Shown: positions 17,752 to 26,663, counted from the first letter of the stretch. The stretch is DNA of 64,000 nt from JALZKA01 sp963754045 (GCA_963754045.1 CAVWEN010000003.1:620001-684000), one strand, 5' to 3'. The notes: generated from the letters alone by a model not told the origin. Made by a program: numbers and translations.

Positions 17752-18404
17752 CTACGCCTAACTCTTTCAGCCTCGGCCTGGGTCAGGGTTTCCAGCGCCT
17801 TGGCTAGCACCAGGCACCGCTCTGATTCGGGCGCCTCGAACGGCCCGATGTGCGTTCGGCGCAGCTTCTCGCAGTACGCGTCACCAAGGTCGGCGATCAG
17901 GGCGCGCACGTACGTGCCCGAAGAGCACTCGATCTCGAAGTCGGCGGAAGCGCCCTCTCGTTTGAGCAGTTCGAAGCGGTGGACGTCGACGATTCGGTCG
18001 GGCATTTCGAGCTCTTCGCCACGCCGCGCCCTACGGTGGGCGCGCTCCCCGCGGATCTTCACTGCCGAGTAAGCGGGAGTACGCTGGCGAAGCTGGCCGG
18101 TCGGCAACTCAAGCTTGCCGGGCACAACTCCGGTCTCCGTGATTGTCCCGTCGCGATCTCCGGTGTCGGAGATCGCACCGAACCGGGCCTGAACACGGTA
18201 GGTCTTGGGCTGCTCCATGAAGCGCACCTGCTCGCGCGTCGCCTCGCGTCCAACCAGGACGACGAGCAGGCCGGTGGCGAACGGGTCGAGCGTACCTGCG
18301 TGGCCCACCTTGTCTACACCGTGCTCACGCCGAACCCGAGCGACGACGTCGTGGGAGGTGATCCCCGCAGGCTTGTCGACGAGCAGGACCGCGCCGTCGG
18401 TCAC
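17748..18404 (-). CDS. truB: tRNA pseudouridine(55) synthase
   Basis: Isomerises U55 in the T loop of tRNA. The catalytic Asp is in VGHAGTLDPFATGLL (Asp40), with KPAGITSHDVV before it and the conserved RTPAYSAVKI segment. At 218 residues it is about 70-90 shorter than usual and stops soon after the catalytic core, so the C-terminal PUA-like RNA-binding domain is missing or vestigial. The GTG start overlaps the nrnA TAG by one base. A short form has been seen in other lineages, so loss of function is not implied. Confidence 0.93.
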   Translation of the reverse strand: MTDGAVLLVDKPAGITSHDVVARVRREHGVDKVGHAGTLDPFATGLLVVLVGREATREQVRFMEQPKTYRVQARFGAISDTGDRDGTITETGVVPGKLELPTGQLRQRTPAYSAVKIRGERAHRRARRGEELEMPDRIVDVHRFELLKREGASADFEIECSSGTYVRALIADLGDAYCEKLRRTHIGPFEAPESERCLVLAKALETLTQAEAERVRRR

Positions 18405-19414
18405 TAGTTGGTGACTTGGAGCTGCGAGGCAGACGCGGCGCGCAGATAGGCGACCAGATCCGGATATGACATGTCGGTCCCGAAGCCCGCAGCCCTGCGG
18501 TGGCCGCCGCCGCCGTGTTCACGCGCGATCGCCGAGACGTCCACCGCGCCGTCGCTCGAGCGCAGGCTCACCTTGCGCGCCCAGCGCCCACCGTCCGTCT
18601 TGTCGCGGATCACGCCGGCGACCCGGGTGCCTTCTAGGGCTCGAACGTGGTCGATGATGCCCTCGGTGTGCAGTTCGGTGGCGCCGGTTCGCTCATAGTC
18701 ATCAACCGAGATGTAGGTCAGCGCAATCGCATCGCCGTCGTACCGCTCGATCTTTGCCAGCGCGCGCGCAACGAGACGTGTTTTCTCGAGTGGGACGCGC
18801 TCGTATAGCCGGCGATAGATGTCGCCGACGTCCACCCCGGACTCGATCAGTTCCGCCGCCATCCGGTGCGCCTCGGCATCGGTGTTCTCGTACATGAACT
18901 TGCCTGTATCCGTGACAAGTCCGACGTAGAGCGCCGTCGCCATGCTCGGCGTGACCGTCGCGCCCAACAGCTTTGCGAGCTGGTGGACGATCTCCGCCGT
19001 ACACGATGCATCCGTGTCAACCAGGTTGACGGTCCCAAACCGCGTGTTGTCGTGGTGGTGGTCGATGTTGAGGCGATTTGCGTCGGCGCGCTTTAGGAAT
19101 TCCACGGGCATGCGGTCGATGTTCCCGCAGTCGAGAAAGATCAAGGTGCGGTCGACTACATCCGCCGGCGCCTCGTGGAAGACGTCGGTGATCGGCAGGA
19201 ACCGGTACTCGATCGGGAGCGGGAACTCCTTGGCAGCCAGGAACATCACCGAGTCCTTGCCGAGCTGAGTCAACAGCTCGTGAGTCGCGAGCAGGGAACC
19301 GAGCGCGTCGCCATCGGGGCCTTCGTGAGTGGTGAGGAGGAAGCGCTCGTTGCCGCGGATCTCGCCGATGATCCGGTCGATGTCCGTGGCGGCGGCCGTG
19401 GTTTGCGCGCTCAT
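18404..19414 (-). CDS. nrnA: DHH/DHHA1 phosphoesterase, NrnA-like oligoribonuclease / pAp phosphatase
   Basis: Degrades very short RNA oligomers (nanoRNA) and pAp. DHH-family motifs include HEGPDGDALGS (30-40), LDCGN, the NIDHHHDN triad, and DTGKF. The C-terminal DHHA1 motif GGGGHRRAAGF is near residue 305. The 336-residue length fits. ATG overlaps the rbfA stop as ATGA. rbfA-nrnA-truB is a conserved order in Gram-positive bacteria. Confidence 0.94.
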   Translation of the reverse strand: MSAQTTAAATDIDRIIGEIRGNERFLLTTHEGPDGDALGSLLATHELLTQLGKDSVMFLAAKEFPLPIEYRFLPITDVFHEAPADVVDRTLIFLDCGNIDRMPVEFLKRADANRLNIDHHHDNTRFGTVNLVDTDASCTAEIVHQLAKLLGATVTPSMATALYVGLVTDTGKFMYENTDAEAHRMAAELIESGVDVGDIYRRLYERVPLEKTRLVARALAKIERYDGDAIALTYISVDDYERTGATELHTEGIIDHVRALEGTRVAGVIRDKTDGGRWARKVSLRSSDGAVDVSAIAREHGGGGHRRAAGFGTDMSYPDLVAYLRAASASQLQVTN

Positions 19415-19743
19415 TCGTCCATCAGCTCCTGCAACCGCTGGCCCTTCGCGGGTGTGTCGTCGTAGACAAAGGTTAGGGTCGGCGTCCGCTTCATCCGTGT
19501 CTGCGCGGCGACCGCTGCCTGCAGCACCCCGTGAGCCGATGCGAGCGCGGCGAGGGTGGCGTCGCGGTCGGCCTCGTCGCCGAGCACGCTCACGAAGACC
19601 TGCGCTCGGCGCAGGTCGGGGCTGGTCTCAACGGCGGTCACAGTCACGAATCCGATCCGTGGATCTTCCAACTCGGTCGAGATGGAGTCCCCGATCACCT
19701 CGCGCACGACCTCGTTGACACGCTTCATGCGGTCGGTGGCCAT
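19411..19743 (-). CDS. rbfA: Ribosome-binding factor A
   Basis: Assists maturation of the 30S subunit and 16S rRNA 5' end, mainly in the cold. With ATG at 19743 (GCGAGG just upstream) the protein has 110 residues, the usual size. It has the KH-like core: RVNEVVREVIGDSIS, DPRIGFVTVTAVETS, LRRAQVFVSVLG, and TPTLTFVYDDTPAKG. The open frame extends upstream to 19824 with atypical sequence, so the shorter start is preferred. It is 89 bases after infB. Confidence 0.93.
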   Translation of the reverse strand: MATDRMKRVNEVVREVIGDSISTELEDPRIGFVTVTAVETSPDLRRAQVFVSVLGDEADRDATLAALASAHGVLQAAVAAQTRMKRTPTLTFVYDDTPAKGQRLQELMDE

Positions 19744-19832
19744 GGCCTCGCCAGCATAGCCCGGCCCCAACCGGCCCTCGTCTATCCGCGGCGCCGAATC
19801 GGCCGCGACGAACGGCTGCGGCACCGCGGCCT

Positions 19833-22016
19833 CTACTCGTTGAGGGTCTGCTCGACCTGTTTAGTGCGGAAGACCTCAAGCACGTCGCCCACCTTGATGT
19901 CGGCAAAGCCCTCAAGCACGATGCCGCATTCCTGGCCAGCATCGACCTCGCGCACGTCGTCCTGGAAGCGCCGTAATGATCCGACCTTGCCGGTCCACAC
20001 GACGGTGCCCTCACGAACGAGACGGATCTCGCCGTCGCGTGTGACCTTGCCGTCGGTCACCTCGCACCCGGCGATCATGCCGACGCGCGATGCCTTGAAG
20101 GTCTGCTTTACGTCTGCTTGGCCGAGGATCTCTTCGACCTCGACGGAATCGAGCATGCCCTCCATAGCTGCGCGCAGTTCCTCGGTCACCTTGTAGATGA
20201 CGGAGTAGCTTCGGATCTCGACCCCCTCCTGCTCTGCGGCGCGCCTGGCGTCAGCGAGGGGCCGGACGTTGAAACCGATGATGATCGCTTCGGAGGCAGC
20301 CGCAAGCATCACGTCTGACTCGTTCACGCCGCCGGCGGCGCCACGGATGACGTTGATGCGTACCTGCTCCTGCGGCACCTTGGCGATCTCGTCCTGGAGC
20401 GCTTCGAGTGAGCCCGAGACGTCAGCCTTCAAGACGATGTTGAGCTCCTTGATCTCACCCACCTGAGCGCGGGCGAAGACCTCGTCGAGCGTGAGCTTGC
20501 GGGTCGAGCGGCGCGCAAGCGACTCCGTCTTCAGGCGATGTGCGCGCTCGCCCGCGAGCTGGCGGGCGCGACGGTCGTTCTCGACGACCTCGACCCTCTC
20601 CCCCGCTTCGCAGACGCCGTCGAACCCGAGCACCTCGACTGGGTCGCCGGGACCGGCACCATCGACGCGCTTGCCCGTGTGATCGTGCATGGCGCGGACC
20701 TTTCCCCACTGGGAACCGGCGACAACCGAGTCCCCGACCTTCAGGGTTCCGCGCTGTACGAGCACCGTCACGACGGGGCCGCGACCCGGGTCGAGATGGG
20801 ACTCGATCACCGAGCCGGAGGCCTCGGTATTCGCATTGGCCTTGAGCTCCTCGACCTCGGCGACCAGAAGCAGGCTTTCGAGCAGCTCGTCGAGGCCTTC
20901 TTTGGTCTTGGCCGAAACTTCGGAGAAGATCGTTTCGCCACCCCAATCCTCGGGGGTCAGGCCCTGGTTTCCGAGCTCGCCCTTGACCTTGTCGGGGTTC
21001 GCGCCCTCAAGGTCGATCTTGTTGATCGCGACCACGATCGGGACGTCGGCTGCTTTCGCATGGTCGATCGCCTCAACGGTCTGGGGCATCACCCCGTCGT
21101 CGGCCGCGACAACCACGACCACGATGTCGGTGACATCGGCGCCGCGGGCTCGCATCGCGGTGAACGCGGCATGGCCCGGCGTGTCGATGAAAGAGATCGT
21201 CTTGTCGGCGTGATGCACCTGGTAGGCGCCGATGTGCTGGGTGATGCCGCCTGCCTCGCCCGCCGCAACCTCGGTCTGGCGGATTGCATCAAGGAGAGAA
21301 GTTTTGCCGTGGTCGACGTGGCCCATGATCGTGACCACTGGCGGCCGGTCACTGAGGTCCTCGTCGGCATCCCCGTAGTCGATCTCCTCGACCTCCTCCT
21401 CGGCGGCGGACACCACGTCGACCTTGCGATCGAACTCAGAGGCCAGGACCTGGACGGTCTCGTCGGTGAGGGTTTGCGTGAGCGTCGCCATTTCGCCGAG
21501 CTGCATCAGCTTCTTGATCACCTCGGCGCTGCTCAGACCCAGAGTCTCGGCCACCTCCCGCACAGTGGCGCCCGACGGAAGCGTGATCGTCTCTTCCTCG
21601 GCTTCAACCGGCGCTGGCAGCGGTTCCTGATCGAGAAACGGCCGGCGGCGTCGACCACCTCGGCGGCGCGGTGGGCGCTGCGGGGGTGGCGGACCCATGT
21701 TGTCGCGACGGGATGCCTGTGAGTCGATGACGACCCGTCGGCGCTTCTTGCCCGCGGCGCCGGCGCCTGCATCGGAAGCGGGGGCTGCTCGCACCGGCCG
21801 AGCGGCCGGCGCCTCGGCCTTCGGGGCATCACCCTCGGCGGGTGAATCGATCTTGGGAGCGGTCGAAGCACCGGCCAGCGCTTTCGCCGCGATGTCCTCC
21901 TCCACGCTCGAGGCGGCAGCCTTTACCTCGACGCCCGCGGCCTGAAGCTTCGCGAGCACCTCCTTCGAGGTGAGTCCTCTTGCCTTCGCGATCTCGTGGA
22001 CGCGCTTCTTGGCCAT
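19833..22016 (-). CDS. infB: Translation initiation factor IF-2
   Basis: A GTPase that delivers initiator tRNA to the ribosome. The 727-residue product has an N-terminal IF2-N helix domain, a basic Arg/Pro-rich linker (about 90-125), a second IF2-N segment, then the G domain with GHVDHGKTS, DTPGHAAF and NKID, and domains II-IV. It is short compared with the 900-1000 residues of other Actinobacteria because the N-terminal linker is reduced. ATG at 22016 overlaps the expected stop of nusA as TGATG. It precedes rbfA. Confidence 0.97.
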   Translation of the reverse strand: MAKKRVHEIAKARGLTSKEVLAKLQAAGVEVKAAASSVEEDIAAKALAGASTAPKIDSPAEGDAPKAEAPAARPVRAAPASDAGAGAAGKKRRRVVIDSQASRRDNMGPPPPQRPPRRRGGRRRRPFLDQEPLPAPVEAEEETITLPSGATVREVAETLGLSSAEVIKKLMQLGEMATLTQTLTDETVQVLASEFDRKVDVVSAAEEEVEEIDYGDADEDLSDRPPVVTIMGHVDHGKTSLLDAIRQTEVAAGEAGGITQHIGAYQVHHADKTISFIDTPGHAAFTAMRARGADVTDIVVVVVAADDGVMPQTVEAIDHAKAADVPIVVAINKIDLEGANPDKVKGELGNQGLTPEDWGGETIFSEVSAKTKEGLDELLESLLLVAEVEELKANANTEASGSVIESHLDPGRGPVVTVLVQRGTLKVGDSVVAGSQWGKVRAMHDHTGKRVDGAGPGDPVEVLGFDGVCEAGERVEVVENDRRARQLAGERAHRLKTESLARRSTRKLTLDEVFARAQVGEIKELNIVLKADVSGSLEALQDEIAKVPQEQVRINVIRGAAGGVNESDVMLAAASEAIIIGFNVRPLADARRAAEQEGVEIRSYSVIYKVTEELRAAMEGMLDSVEVEEILGQADVKQTFKASRVGMIAGCEVTDGKVTRDGEIRLVREGTVVWTGKVGSLRRFQDDVREVDAGQECGIVLEGFADIKVGDVLEVFRTKQVEQTLNE

Positions 22017-23628
22017 CAGGCGTTTTCAGACTCCTCGACGCTCGCCTCAACGGGCTCTGCCTCGTCGGCCTGCTCGCTGACCTCAGCCTCAGGCTCGTCG
22101 GCTGTTTCAGCTTCGGGCTCACCGGCTCAGGCTCGTCGGCTGGTTCAGCTTCGGGCTCACCGGCATCAGGCTCGTCGGCTGGTTCAGCTTCGGGCTCACC
22201 GGCATCAGGCTCGTCGGCGACTTCGGCCGAAGCCTCAAGCTCCTCCTCCACGACCTCTGGCTCCTCAGCGGGCGCGTTCGCTTCGGCCTGGGCAACGAGC
22301 TCGGCCACCCTGGCGTCGCCGGCGTCTGGATCGGCAAGCTCGGCGACCTCCTCCTCGCTGAGCGAGGAGAGCACGGTCACCTGATTGGTCTCGAATCGCG
22401 TGAGAGCCTGGTGAGCCGGCAGGCCGCAGAATCGCGACCCGGGCAACGACGCGTTCGGACAGCGTCGACCGGCGGAGAGGACCGCGCCGCAGCGCCCGTC
22501 CTGGTCTTCCTCGCCCTCGATCTCGCCTGCGTCCTCGTGTGAGAAGTCGGTCTCGGACTTGATGTCCACCTTCCAGCCGGTCAGCTTCGCTGCGAGACGG
22601 GCGTTCTGGCCCTCGCGCCCGATCGCCAGCGAGAGCTGATCGTCCGGGACGATCACGGTCGCCTCCTTGGTCTCGTCGTCCACCAGCACCTCGCGTACGC
22701 GAGCCGGCGACAGCGCCTTAGCGACGAACCGGGCGGGCTCGTCGTTGTGCGGGATAATGTCGATCTTCTCGCCGCGTAGCTCGGAGACAACCATCCGGAC
22801 GCGCGAGCCACGGGGACCCACACAGGCACCCACGGGATCGACGCCGTCGGCATGCGAGATCACGGCGATCTTCGAGCGGAAGCCCGGCTCGCGAGCGACG
22901 CCGACAATCTCAACCAGGCCATCGGCCATCTCGGGTACCTCGAGCTCGAACAGCTGCTTGATCAGCTCAGGACTGCGACGCGAGACAACGACGCTGGGGC
23001 CCTTGCCCTCGGCTGATACATCGGTGATGACGGCCTTGACCCGCATCCCGTGGTCATAGCGCTCGTTCCACACCTGCTCGGAGCGCGGCAGAAGCGCCTC
23101 GACCCGCTCGCGAAGCTGGACGAGCGTGTAGCGGTTGTCGGACTGCTGGATGATTCCTGTGATCAGCTCGCCCACGCGGTCCTCGTACTCGTCGAACATC
23201 ATCTGACGCTCGGCCTCACGGACGCGTTGGAGGATCACCTGTTTGGCGGTCTGGGCGGCAATGCGCCCGAAGTCGTCGGGGGTTACGTCACTCGAGGTGA
23301 TCTGGTCCTCGTACGGCGCCAGCATCTCCGGGTCGAGCTCGGGTTCTTCGGGCTCGCGCAGCTCGCCGGTCTCGGGGTCGATCGTCTGCTCCTGTTCCTC
23401 GGCGGCCTGCTCGAGCAGCTTCTCCTCGAGCTCGGGCGGAAGGTGGAGTTCGAAGACCCGGAAATCCGCACTCTCGCGGTCCAGGTCCACTCGTGCGTAA
23501 CGGGCTGCGCCAGGCGTCTTTTTGTAGGCGGAGAGCAGCGCGTCTTCGAGGGCGCCCATCAGTGTTTCGGAATCGATCCCCTTCTCGTTGCCGAGTTCCT
23601 TGATCGCGTCTACGAGTTCGCGGCTCAC
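22016..23628 (-). CDS. nusA: Transcription termination/antitermination factor NusA (frame broken near the 3' end)
   Basis: NusA binds RNA polymerase and RNA at pauses and terminators. An N-terminal polymerase-binding domain (1-125), S1 (about 190-250) and two KH domains (about 260-365) are intact. A Cys/His cluster follows (C380, C390, C401, H406), then an acidic tail of 13-residue repeats. The GTG start has GGAGGTGA upstream and overlaps rimP as GTGA. In the last 39-bp repeat one base is missing (at 22126/22127), so the literal frame runs on to 21829 inside infB with nonsense Arg-rich sequence. Restoring it gives a stop at 22018-22016 overlapping the infB ATG and 537 residues. Sequencing error or true indel cannot be told apart here. 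Confidence 0.93.
22092..22207. repeat. Three 39-bp tandem repeats encoding acidic tail of NusA
   Basis: Two full 39-bp units (22130-22168 and 22169-22207) and one 38-bp unit (22092-22129) in tandem. On the coding strand they encode the acidic 13-residue unit DAGEPEAEPADEP. The 38-bp copy, nearest the gene end, lacks one base between 22126 and 22127 and has one substitution. The repeats are a natural site for slippage or assembly error. Confidence 0.85.
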
Positions 23629-24071
23629 GCCTCACCTCCATGTCCAAAGTTGGGTACCAAGTTCGACCGCCTGATGCCTGATAGTGGGATGCGCACGGCG
23701 TCCCCCTCAGCTTCTAGGGAAACGCTCTCCTCGTCGGCTTCCGTGAGCCTGCCGGTGAAGTTGTGGCGTCCCGCAATTGCCTCGCGCGTTCGAACGCGAA
23801 CGTTGCGGCCAACGAATCGGCGAAAATGCTCGGGCTTGGTCAACGGACGATCCGCGCCCGGCGAGCTGACCTCGAGTGAGTAACGCTCGAGCAACTCACG
23901 AAGCGACGCGGTTACGCGCTCGCACAAACCGAGATCCACCCCATCGGGGCGGTCGATGTACAGGCGCAGTGTCCCGCCTGCCGGACCCTCGAGTGCGATC
24001 AGCTCGACCTCGGGGTCGAAGTCCCGAAGCTGCGTCTCAATCGCTGCCTGAAGCTCAGTTTGGTTGCTCAA
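23625..24071 (-). CDS. rimP: Ribosome maturation factor RimP
   Basis: Needed for 30S subunit maturation. The 148-residue product has the conserved LRLYIDRPDGVDL, the signature YSLEVSSPGADRPL, and the C-terminal SH3-like segment with IPLSGIRRSNLVP. The start is TTG at 24071 with AGGAGAG well spaced upstream. It overlaps nusA as GTGA. It heads the nusA-infB operon; a perfect terminator hairpin lies 40 bases before its start, and a candidate promoter lies upstream of that hairpin. Confidence 0.95.
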   Translation of the reverse strand: MSNQTELQAAIETQLRDFDPEVELIALEGPAGGTLRLYIDRPDGVDLGLCERVTASLRELLERYSLEVSSPGADRPLTKPEHFRRFVGRNVRVRTREAIAGRHNFTGRLTEADEESVSLEAEGDAVRIPLSGIRRSNLVPNFGHGGEA

Positions 24072-24110
24072 TTCTTCTCTCCTTCACAGCCTCCGACACC
24101 CGTCCTAGCC

Positions 24111-24138
24111 CAAAAAGAAAGGTGGGCCCGGGCCCACC
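24111..24138 (-). terminator. Intrinsic terminator in front of rimP (leader attenuator or dtd terminator)
   Basis: A perfect 18-base palindrome (24121-24138; stem of seven pairs with a CCGG loop) followed in the minus direction by TTTCTTTTTG. It lies between dtd and rimP. It may simply end dtd, but a promoter-like pair upstream of it would make it an attenuator in the nusA operon leader. Confidence 0.88.
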
Positions 24139-24175
24139 TTCGATCAGGGTTCGGGTACGCGTAAGAGGTCGAACG

Positions 24176-24203
24176 AGTATAGCCGCGCCCAGGGGTCCGT
24201 CAG
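24176..24203 (-). promoter_or_regulatory. Candidate promoter of the rimP-nusA-infB operon
   Basis: TATACT (24181-24176) as -10 and CTGACG (24203-24198) as -35, separated by 16 bases, on the minus strand and overlapping the dtd stop codon. The predicted start near 24169 would give a leader of about 98 bases containing the terminator. Seen as sequence match only. Confidence 0.5.
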
Positions 24204-24628
24204 GCGTCCAGCACGAGGTCGAGGATGAGGGTCACCGGCCCATCGTTGACGAGCTCGACGCCCATCCGCGCGCCGAACCGGCCTCGCTTTGCCCCCGCTC
24301 GTACGCAGAAAGACTCGTACGCGGCCTCCGCTTCGACGGGAGGTGCCGCGCCGGTGAAGCTCGGTCTATTGCCTCGCTTGGCATCGGCAAGCAGTGTGAA
24401 CTGGCTGACGCAGAGGATCTCACGCTCGCCCAGTCCGTCGTTCATGCGCCCGTCGGCGTCCTCGAAGATCCGCAGGCCGCGGATCTTGTCGGCCAGCCTG
24501 TTGGCTGTGCGCTCATCGTCGCCCATGGCCACGGCCAGCAACACCAGGAGGCCTGGGCCGATTGCAGCGACCTCGGAGTCGTCGACGGTGACCGAAGCCC
24601 GCGAGACCCGCTGGACAACCGCGCGCAA
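24200..24628 (-). CDS. dtd: D-aminoacyl-tRNA deacylase
   Basis: Removes D-amino acids (and glycine from mischarged tRNA-Ala) from tRNA. The 142-residue product has the chirality-checking motif SQFTLLAD and the Gly-cisPro motif VNDGPVTL. The N-terminus RAVVQRVSRASV is diagnostic. The start is TTG at 24628 with little visible ribosome site. It is 58 bases downstream of a TPR protein. Confidence 0.94.
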   Translation of the reverse strand: MRAVVQRVSRASVTVDDSEVAAIGPGLLVLLAVAMGDDERTANRLADKIRGLRIFEDADGRMNDGLGEREILCVSQFTLLADAKRGNRPSFTGAAPPVEAEAAYESFCVRAGAKRGRFGARMGVELVNDGPVTLILDLVLDA

Positions 24629-24686
24629 CTAGTCGACCGCCGGCGCGAAGCCAACTCTGGTCTCGCGCCCTGCGCCGCTCCCCGGG

Positions 24687-25040
24687 TCAGGCAAGACGCT
24701 CCCGGTATGCCCGGTAGTCGCTTCGGTCGGGACGCAGGTTGGACGCCAGGGCCAGATGGTGGCGCGCACGCTCGCGATGCCCCGTCAGGCTCAGGGCTCG
24801 TCCCAGGCAGAAGTGCGCGTAGTCGTCGACAGGGTGTGTCTCCACGATGGCCTCGAACTCGGTCGCGGCCTGCGCAAACCTGTGACTGCGGAAGTAGGCG
24901 CGACCCAAAGCTTCACGAACGGAACTTTTGTCCGGGGCACGACGCGCCGCTTCGGCCAGGAGCACCGTGGCCTCGTCGAAACTGCCATCCTCGAGCAACT
25001 CGATCCCGCGACGGTAGAGGGTGTAGAGCGAATCGGCCAT
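24687..25040 (-). CDS. Small tetratricopeptide-repeat protein
   Basis: A 117-residue soluble protein made of about three TPR units, for example LYRRGIELLEDGSFDEATVL, SVREALGRAYFRSHRFAQAA and YAHFCLGRALSLTGHRERA. TPRs mediate protein contacts; no catalytic domain is present. ATG at 25040 lies 27 bases after coaBC. It ends with a basic segment LRPDRSDYRAYRERLA. The partner is unknown. Confidence 0.85.
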   Translation of the reverse strand: MADSLYTLYRRGIELLEDGSFDEATVLLAEAARRAPDKSSVREALGRAYFRSHRFAQAATEFEAIVETHPVDDYAHFCLGRALSLTGHRERARHHLALASNLRPDRSDYRAYRERLA

Positions 25041-25067
25041 ACCCTCAGTCTAGAAACCGGACGGCGT

Positions 25068-26321
25068 CTATCCGGTCCGAGCCTGACCGGTCTCCCGCCG
25101 CAACGAATCGACGCTTTCGAGCACTGCTACCGCGACCTCGTCCTTGCTCGAGATCGGGATCTCTCGCTCCGAATCACTGGTCACGATCGTCACCTCGTTG
25201 AGCTCGGAGTCGAATCCGATCTCCGGCCTCGAGACGTCGTTGAACACGACGGCGTCCAGACCCTTGCGTTCGAGCTTCGAGCGGGCCCGCTCGATCTCCT
25301 TCGCCCCATGTTCGGCCGCGAAACCGATGAGCAGCCGTCCAGGAACGTCCTCGGCAGCGATCGCCGCGATCACGTCCTCTGTCTCGGTCAGATGCAGATG
25401 GAGACCCCCACTGCCCTCGCGGGCGAGTTTGCCGTCCGTGCGGTCAGGAGCGAAGTCGGCAACGGCGGCCGCCATCAATACGACGTCGGCATTGCGCGCC
25501 TCTCGCTTGGACGCAGCAGCCAGCTCCGCCGCCGTCTCCAGGTCGATCCTCCGGATCCCGGGAGGCGTATCGATCCCGACGTTGGCTGCCACCAGGCAGA
25601 CATCCGCGCCACGCAGCGCCGCGGCCCTCGCAAGCGCGACCCCCATCCGCCCGCTCGAGCGGTTGCCGATGTATCGCACGGCGTCGATCGGCTCCCGTGT
25701 GCCGCCCGCAGTTACGAGGACTCGTAGCCCATCCCACGGACCGGCATGCGCCGGCAGCGAGGCCTCGACGGCGCGTAACAGCTCGGCTGGTTGGGCCAGG
25801 CGACCGGAGCCGTACTCGCCGCGTGACGCCAGCGGCCCCTCGTCGGGATCGATCACGACAACCCCGCGCTCGCGCAGGATCGCGAGGTTGGCCTGGGTCG
25901 CCGCGTCGCGGAACATGCGGTCGTTCATCGCGGGGGCGATCAGCCGGGGCGCCGTGCACGCAAGGAACGACGTCGTGAGCATCGAGTCGGCGAGTCCCGA
26001 CGCCAGCTTGGCGACGGTGTTCGCCGAGGCCGGCGCGACGAGATACGCATCCGCGCTTTCGACGACGGCGAGGTGTCCGATCGGGTTGTGCGCCGGCTGC
26101 GTTTCTCCCGGGTATGCGCCGCGCATCGGGTCGCGGTCGAACTCGCTCGTCAAAACCGGGGCTCCGACGATGCCTTCGAACGATGCCGGGCCGACGAAGC
26201 GGGTGGCAGCGTCGGTCATCACCACCCGCAGGGAATGCCCCTGGGTGGTCGCAAGGCGCGCGAACTCGAGCGCTCTATAGGCGGCGATCCCGCCGGTTAC
26301 TCCGAGAAGGATTCGAGCCAT
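25068..26321 (-). CDS. coaBC: Bifunctional phosphopantothenoylcysteine decarboxylase / phosphopantothenate-cysteine ligase
   Basis: Two consecutive steps of coenzyme A synthesis. The N-terminal flavoprotein domain (1-190) has GVTGGIAAYRALE, the catalytic His in NPIGHLAVVESAD, PASANTVAKLASG, and PAMNDRMF. The C-terminal ligase has GGTREPIDAVRYIGNRSSG and the AAAVADF motif. The 417-residue length is normal. It follows rpoZ by 27 bases; gmk-rpoZ-coaBC is a widely conserved cluster. Confidence 0.96.
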   Translation of the reverse strand: MARILLGVTGGIAAYRALEFARLATTQGHSLRVVMTDAATRFVGPASFEGIVGAPVLTSEFDRDPMRGAYPGETQPAHNPIGHLAVVESADAYLVAPASANTVAKLASGLADSMLTTSFLACTAPRLIAPAMNDRMFRDAATQANLAILRERGVVVIDPDEGPLASRGEYGSGRLAQPAELLRAVEASLPAHAGPWDGLRVLVTAGGTREPIDAVRYIGNRSSGRMGVALARAAALRGADVCLVAANVGIDTPPGIRRIDLETAAELAAASKREARNADVVLMAAAVADFAPDRTDGKLAREGSGGLHLHLTETEDVIAAIAAEDVPGRLLIGFAAEHGAKEIERARSKLERKGLDAVVFNDVSRPEIGFDSELNEVTIVTSDSEREIPISSKDEVAVAVLESVDSLRRETGQARTG

Positions 26322-26348
26322 ATCTTGCCGGGCTCCTCGCCCTCGGCC

Positions 26349-26579
26349 CTACGCCTTGTAGTCGTACTTCAGCTTGCCCGTTGCGAGCTCTTCGAGCGCG
26401 ATGGTGAGGTAGTTGCCGGAGCGGATGTCGACCATCGGCGGTGTGTACTCCTCATACGAGCCCTCGCCAAGCGCGCGGTAGTAGCTGTTGAGCTGGCGCG
26501 CGCGCTTCGCGGCGACGAGCACCGCGGCATAGTGAGAGTCGGCGTTGGCGAGCAGGGTGTCTACGCGGGGCTTGACCAT
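26349..26579 (-). CDS. rpoZ: DNA-directed RNA polymerase subunit omega
   Basis: A 76-residue omega subunit that aids folding and assembly of beta'. It has the conserved Ala/Lys helix VLVAAKRARQLNSYY and the tail PPMVDIRSGNYLTIALEEL typical of actinobacterial omega. The ATG start is at 26579. The position between gmk and coaBC is diagnostic. Confidence 0.95.
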   Translation of the reverse strand: MVKPRVDTLLANADSHYAAVLVAAKRARQLNSYYRALGEGSYEEYTPPMVDIRSGNYLTIALEELATGKLKYDYKA

Positions 26580-26663
26580 TCCCGGTCATTCTAGTGAGCG
26601 ACGCGGGTCGCGAATCGAATTGGCCTGCCCGGCAAGGGAAGTTTCGTGCGAACGCACTGCGAC

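Noticed and set aside
20538..21722. 394-codon plus-strand open frame opposite infB
   Set aside because: Shadow frame; the protein is Asp/His/Leu-rich without any recognisable domain, while infB is intact.
22092..22207. Short tandem repeats as a CRISPR array
   Set aside because: The 39-bp units are directly adjacent without spacers and encode an acidic protein repeat inside nusA.
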